A stretch of 16,140 nucleotides of DNA from Phyllobacteriaceae bacterium UBA1059 (lineage in GTDB: Bacteria > Pseudomonadota > Alphaproteobacteria > Rhizobiales > Rhizobiaceae). Shown here in pieces: positions 13,212-16,140 of the stretch. The notes beneath the pieces were generated by a model, which made no database searches, had not been told where the DNA came from, and saw only the letters and a program-made list of their open reading frames with translations. Each line of letters opens with the position of its first letter. Position 1 is the first letter of the stretch. The stretch is taken from positions 2,450 to 18,589 of the forward strand of contig DCDI01000157.1 in the NCBI GenBank assembly GCA_002316345.1, in the 5' to 3' direction. The translations under genes were made by a program, and so were the position numbers.

Positions 13212-14672
13212 GTGCAGTCACCAGGCCAAGCGATAGAGGATGTGCGATCTGAGGCCGCCTTTCCACTGGCGGTTGATCTCGATGGAACTCTGATCGCGAC
13301 TGACCTTCTGTGGGAAGGTTTGTTTCTGCTGCTGCGCCGCAATCCGCTGCTCATGTTTCTTGTGCCTCTTTGGGCGCTGAGTGGTCCGGCGCGGCTCAAA
13401 CATGAGATCGCCCGTCGTATCGACATCGATCCGGCCACCTTGCCTTACCGCGAAGAAGTTCTGGATCGTCTGCGTATGGAACAGGCCGCAGGGCGCCGGA
13501 TCGTTCTGGCCACCGGCACGCCGAAAAAGTTTGCCGATGCCATTGCCGAGCATCTCGGCCTGTTCGATGCCGTGCTTGCCACTGAAGGTCTGCACAACCT
13601 AACGTCGAAGAACAAGGTCGACGCGCTGGAGGCGATCTACGGCAAGGGTGGCTTCGATTATCTCGGCAACAGCCGGCATGACCTTGCGATCTTCGATGCT
13701 GCGCGTACTGCGATCGTCATTGCTCCGGACCGGCATGCAGCGCGCTGGCAGGTCGCAAAGGGATGCGAGTTGATCGCAACGCCCAAGCCAACCTGGAAAA
13801 CCTTGGTGCGGATGCTGCGGGTGCATCAATGGCTTAAGAACGGGCTGATCTTCGTGCCGCTGTTTCTTGCGCATGAGTATTTCAACCTACCGGCCATTGG
13901 TCGATGCGTGCTGGCTTTCATCTCCTTCAGCGCCGCCGCATCGGCGATCTACATTATTAACGACTTCTTCGACCTGGCACTCGACCGCCAGCATAAGACC
14001 AAGCGCAATCGACCCTTCGCCAGCGGCACGCTGACAATACCTTTCGGCTTGGCCTGTTCCGGCCTGCTGCTGCTCTTGAGTGTGCTTACGGCTCTCGCTC
14101 TTCCGCCCTTGTTCTGGCTGGTGCTCGGAACCTATCTCGTAACTACGACCGCTTATTCGGTGTCGATCAAGCGCATGCTTTTGATCGACGTGCTGACCTT
14201 GGCCGGCCTTTATACGATCCGTGTGTTGGCGGGGCAGGCGGCAACAGATTTCGATCCATCGTTCTGGTTGCTGGCGTTCTCGATCTTCTTCTTCCTTTCG
14301 CTGGCGCTGGTGAAGCGCTATGTCGAGCTCCGCTCCACGGTTGCGGATGCCAAGCAGCGGATTGCCGGTCGCGGTTATCGGCCGGAAGATCAGGAGGTCA
14401 TCGCGCAGGCTGGCATGGGGGCTGGGTTTGCGGCCGTGGTCGTGCTGGCGCTTTATATCGACAGCAGCGCCGTCTTTGAACAGTACAATCACCCCTACAT
14501 GGTCTGGCCGTTGGCGCCGCTTATCCTCTACATGATCATGCGGATTTGGATCCTCGCGCGCCGCGACGAGATGCATGACGACCCTGTGGTCTTCATCCTC
14601 ACGGATTGGCGCAGCCAGTTGATGGTAGGCATTGGTCTGGCGTTGCTGGTGATCGCGGTGATGCTGCCATGA
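13212..14672 (+). CDS. HAD phosphatase-UbiA prenyltransferase fusion (polyprenyl-phosphate phosphoribosyltransferase-like)
   Basis: The 486-residue protein joins two domains. Residues 18-190 are a HAD phosphatase with motif I DLDGT (22-26), motif II VLATGTP (T101) and a motif IV-like YLGNSRHDLAIF (D157). Residues about 200-486 are a multi-helix UbiA-type membrane enzyme with the metal-diphosphate motif NDFFDLALDRQHKTKRNRP (N250, D251, D254, D258), YSVSIKRMLLIDVLTL (D326) and VKRYVELR (368-374). The KRNRP and KRYxE elements resemble Rv3806c, which transfers phosphoribose from PRPP to decaprenyl phosphate, rather than quinone prenyltransferases. The HAD half could remove the 5-phosphate. GTG 13212 has AGGGAG (13198-13203) 8 nt upstream; an ATG at 13207 is out of frame. 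It overlaps the DprE1-like gene by ATGA (14669-14672). UbiA fold and HAD motifs are clear; phosphoribosyl specificity is inferred. Confidence 0.88.
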   Translation: MQSPGQAIEDVRSEAAFPLAVDLDGTLIATDLLWEGLFLLLRRNPLLMFLVPLWALSGPARLKHEIARRIDIDPATLPYREEVLDRLRMEQAAGRRIVLATGTPKKFADAIAEHLGLFDAVLATEGLHNLTSKNKVDALEAIYGKGGFDYLGNSRHDLAIFDAARTAIVIAPDRHAARWQVAKGCELIATPKPTWKTLVRMLRVHQWLKNGLIFVPLFLAHEYFNLPAIGRCVLAFISFSAAASAIYIINDFFDLALDRQHKTKRNRPFASGTLTIPFGLACSGLLLLLSVLTALALPPLFWLVLGTYLVTTTAYSVSIKRMLLIDVLTLAGLYTIRVLAGQAATDFDPSFWLLAFSIFFFLSLALVKRYVELRSTVADAKQRIAGRGYRPEDQEVIAQAGMGAGFAAVVVLALYIDSSAVFEQYNHPYMVWPLAPLILYMIMRIWILARRDEMHDDPVVFILTDWRSQLMVGIGLALLVIAVMLP

Positions 14673-16009
14673 ACAGGCCGTTGCGCAGCTTCGGTCAGCC
14701 GGCCAGATCCGGGCGTCCGGGAATCTCCCCGGCTGAAGGCATCGCGCGCTTGAATGCTGGCGCCCTGGCGAATGGCAGCCTGCTCGGTTTCGGAAACGGC
14801 CGCTCCTATGGTGACAGCTGCTTGAACGATCTCGGCACGCTGATCGACATGCGCGTGACAAACCGCATCATCCGCTTCGATGCTTCCAGTGGATTGATTG
14901 AGGTCGAAGCCGGCGTGCTGCTGTCCGACATCGTTGCCTATGCAGCCGGGCAGGGTTGGTTTCCACCGGTCGTTCCAGGCACGCAGTTCGTGACGGTCGG
15001 CGGGGCAATCGCCAACGACATCCACGGCAAGAACCATCACCGCGCCGGCACCTTCGGCTGCCATGTCGAGAGCCTTGTTTTGCTGCGCTCCGATGGTGAA
15101 GTCCGGCATTGCAGCCCGAAGACGAATGCCGACCTCTTCGCGGCCACCATCGGCGGCATGGGGCTAACCGGCCTGATCCTGTCGGCGACGATCCGGCTGA
15201 TGCGCGTGCCGTCGCTCGCTATCGACCAGACCGCCACGGCTTTCCGCAATCTCGATGAGTTCTTCGACCTCGCGCCGGAAGGCGACCGCACCAGCACCTA
15301 TGCGGTGGCCTGGATCGACCAGATGGCATCAGGCAAACAGGCCGGACGCGGCGTGTTGCTGGCCGGCAACCATGCCGAGGACAGTGCCTTCGCCACAGCC
15401 AAGCCGGGCCGTTTGCTGCGCGTTCCATTCCAGCCGCCGATCAGCGTACTCAATCGCCCGTTCATCCGCGTCTTCAATGGCGCGTATCGCTGGAAGCAGG
15501 GCCGGACCAAGCAGTCGCGCGTCGGCTACCAGAGCTACTTCTTCCCGCTGGATGGTGTGCGCGACTGGAACCGGCTGTACGGGCCGCGAGGGCTGCTGCA
15601 GCATCAAAGCGTGGTGCCGGAGGATGCTGCGCGCGAAGCAATACCTGCTCTGCTAGCTGCCGGTCGCGATGAGAGTCACGCCTCGTTTCTCACCGTGCTG
15701 AAACGCTTTGGCGATAGGCCATCACGTGGGCTGCTGTCGTTTCCACGTCCCGGTTATACGCTCACCCTCGACTTCTCCGATGGCGGCGCGCCTACGCGAA
15801 AACTGTTCGAGCGGCTGGATGCGATTACGGTCGATGCTGGTGGCGCAGTCAACCCGTACAAGGATGCGCGTATGAGTCCGGCTGTGTTCGAGCGCTCCTT
15901 TCCGAATTGGCGCGAGCTGGAAGCACTTCGCGATCCGGCTTTTTTGTCAGACTTCTGGCGTCGTACGGCGCTGGCTCTGGAGCCCGCAAGCGGCACGAAG
16001 GCGGCTTGA
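14669..16009 (+). CDS. DprE1-like FAD-dependent polyprenyl-phospho-ribose 2-oxidase
   Basis: The 446-residue protein has an FAD-binding (PCMH/VAO) domain: GFGNGRSYGDSCLN (40-53), VVPGTQFVTVGGAIANDIHGKNHHRAGTFG (101-130), and FAATIGGMGLTGLI (157-170). The substrate domain has YAVAWID, PLDGVRDWNRLYGPRGLLQHQSVVP and LTVLKRFG. From recall of Mycobacterium DprE1, H119 matches H132, K121 K134, W215 W230, Q313 Q336, K345 K367 and K398 K418. The C387 position (PGWNICVDF) is T366 here (PGYTLTLDF), and Y314 appears to be F291. DprE1 oxidises decaprenyl-phospho-ribose at C2, the first half of epimerisation to arabinose; a DprE2-type reductase is the expected partner but is not in the window. The ATG overlaps the HAD-UbiA stop. 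Confidence 0.9.
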   Translation: MNRPLRSFGQPARSGRPGISPAEGIARLNAGALANGSLLGFGNGRSYGDSCLNDLGTLIDMRVTNRIIRFDASSGLIEVEAGVLLSDIVAYAAGQGWFPPVVPGTQFVTVGGAIANDIHGKNHHRAGTFGCHVESLVLLRSDGEVRHCSPKTNADLFAATIGGMGLTGLILSATIRLMRVPSLAIDQTATAFRNLDEFFDLAPEGDRTSTYAVAWIDQMASGKQAGRGVLLAGNHAEDSAFATAKPGRLLRVPFQPPISVLNRPFIRVFNGAYRWKQGRTKQSRVGYQSYFFPLDGVRDWNRLYGPRGLLQHQSVVPEDAAREAIPALLAAGRDESHASFLTVLKRFGDRPSRGLLSFPRPGYTLTLDFSDGGAPTRKLFERLDAITVDAGGAVNPYKDARMSPAVFERSFPNWRELEALRDPAFLSDFWRRTALALEPASGTKAA

Positions 16010-16122
16010 GACAAAGAGTCAACGCATCGAATTAACAAGCGGAATTGGTTCAATTTGTCCGGATCGCTTCACCAAAGATTCCGGTCTTTGCGTGTAGGAC
16101 GAAAACCGGTGAGGGCAGGTCG

Positions 16123-16140
16123 ATGAAGTATATCGGGTTG
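16123..16140 (+). CDS. Start of a further gene (partial, runs off the window)
   Basis: ATG 16123 begins MKYIGL and runs to the window edge. GAGGG (16111-16115) is 7 nt upstream, a usable ribosome site. It lies 113 bp after the DprE1-like gene on the same strand, so it may belong to the same operon. The expected partner would be a DprE2-like reductase, but six residues cannot show this. The gap between the two genes has a small 6-bp stem (16073-16078 with 16085-16090) and no other evident feature. Confidence 0.4.

Noticed and set aside
13887..14861. Minus-strand ORF of 324 codons across the HAD-UbiA and DprE1-like genes
   Set aside because: Opposite-strand image of membrane-protein coding sequence; His- and Arg-rich with no domain.

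Overview
The window reads as chromosomal DNA of an alphaproteobacterium, most likely of the order Hyphomicrobiales (rhizobia and relatives). The reasons are the GC-rich sequence with tightly coupled ATGA junctions, the family makeup (OmpW, PRC-barrel, a small four-cysteine secreted protein of a kind I associate with rhizobia, GAF-GGDEF-EAL), and two promoters of the GGAAC-N18-TT form used by the alphaproteobacterial general stress sigma factor. No genus can be named from this alone. There is no sign of a phage, transposon, CRISPR array or plasmid function.

Layout. (1) 42-713 (-): OmpW-type outer-membrane protein, with an FNR/FixK-like box and a well-placed -10 candidate upstream. (2) 1047-4984 (+): a five-gene operon for an osmoprotectant-type (quaternary amine) ABC importer, in the order binding protein, permease, permease, ATPase, followed by a translationally coupled 2-keto-4-pentenoate hydratase/FAH-type enzyme. 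A terminator-like hairpin lies between the binding protein and the first permease. (3) 4995-5793 (-): a five-helix membrane protein and a 65-residue soluble protein, both of unknown function. (4) 6105-7967 (+): a GAF-GGDEF-EAL cyclic-di-GMP protein. (5) 8016-8432 (-): a PRC-barrel protein behind a stress-sigma-type promoter, then tRNA-Ser(GCT) at 8626-8715 (-). (6) 8930-10736 (+): a GtrB-like polyprenyl-phosphate glycosyltransferase, a GtrA-like membrane protein and a secreted four-cysteine protein. (7) 10812-12065 (+): a RidA-family protein and a nitroreductase. (8) 12125-12940 (-): a chloroperoxidase-like alpha/beta hydrolase, also behind a stress-sigma-type promoter. (9) 13212-16009 (+): a HAD-UbiA fusion coupled to a DprE1-like FAD oxidase, with a further gene starting at 16123.

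The most interesting part is region 9. UbiA-type phosphoribosyl transfer to polyprenyl phosphate (Rv3806c-like), a fused HAD phosphatase and a DprE1-like oxidase together look like a compact route to polyprenyl-phospho-arabinose. That pathway is best known from mycobacterial cell walls, and a related one is known from arabinosylation of Azorhizobium Nod factors. The GtrB/GtrA pair 3 kb upstream works in the same lipid-linked-sugar chemistry, though it is a separate transcription unit. The transporter operon is the second point of interest, because a keto-acid hydratase is an unexpected partner for an osmoprotectant importer and suggests uptake for catabolism.
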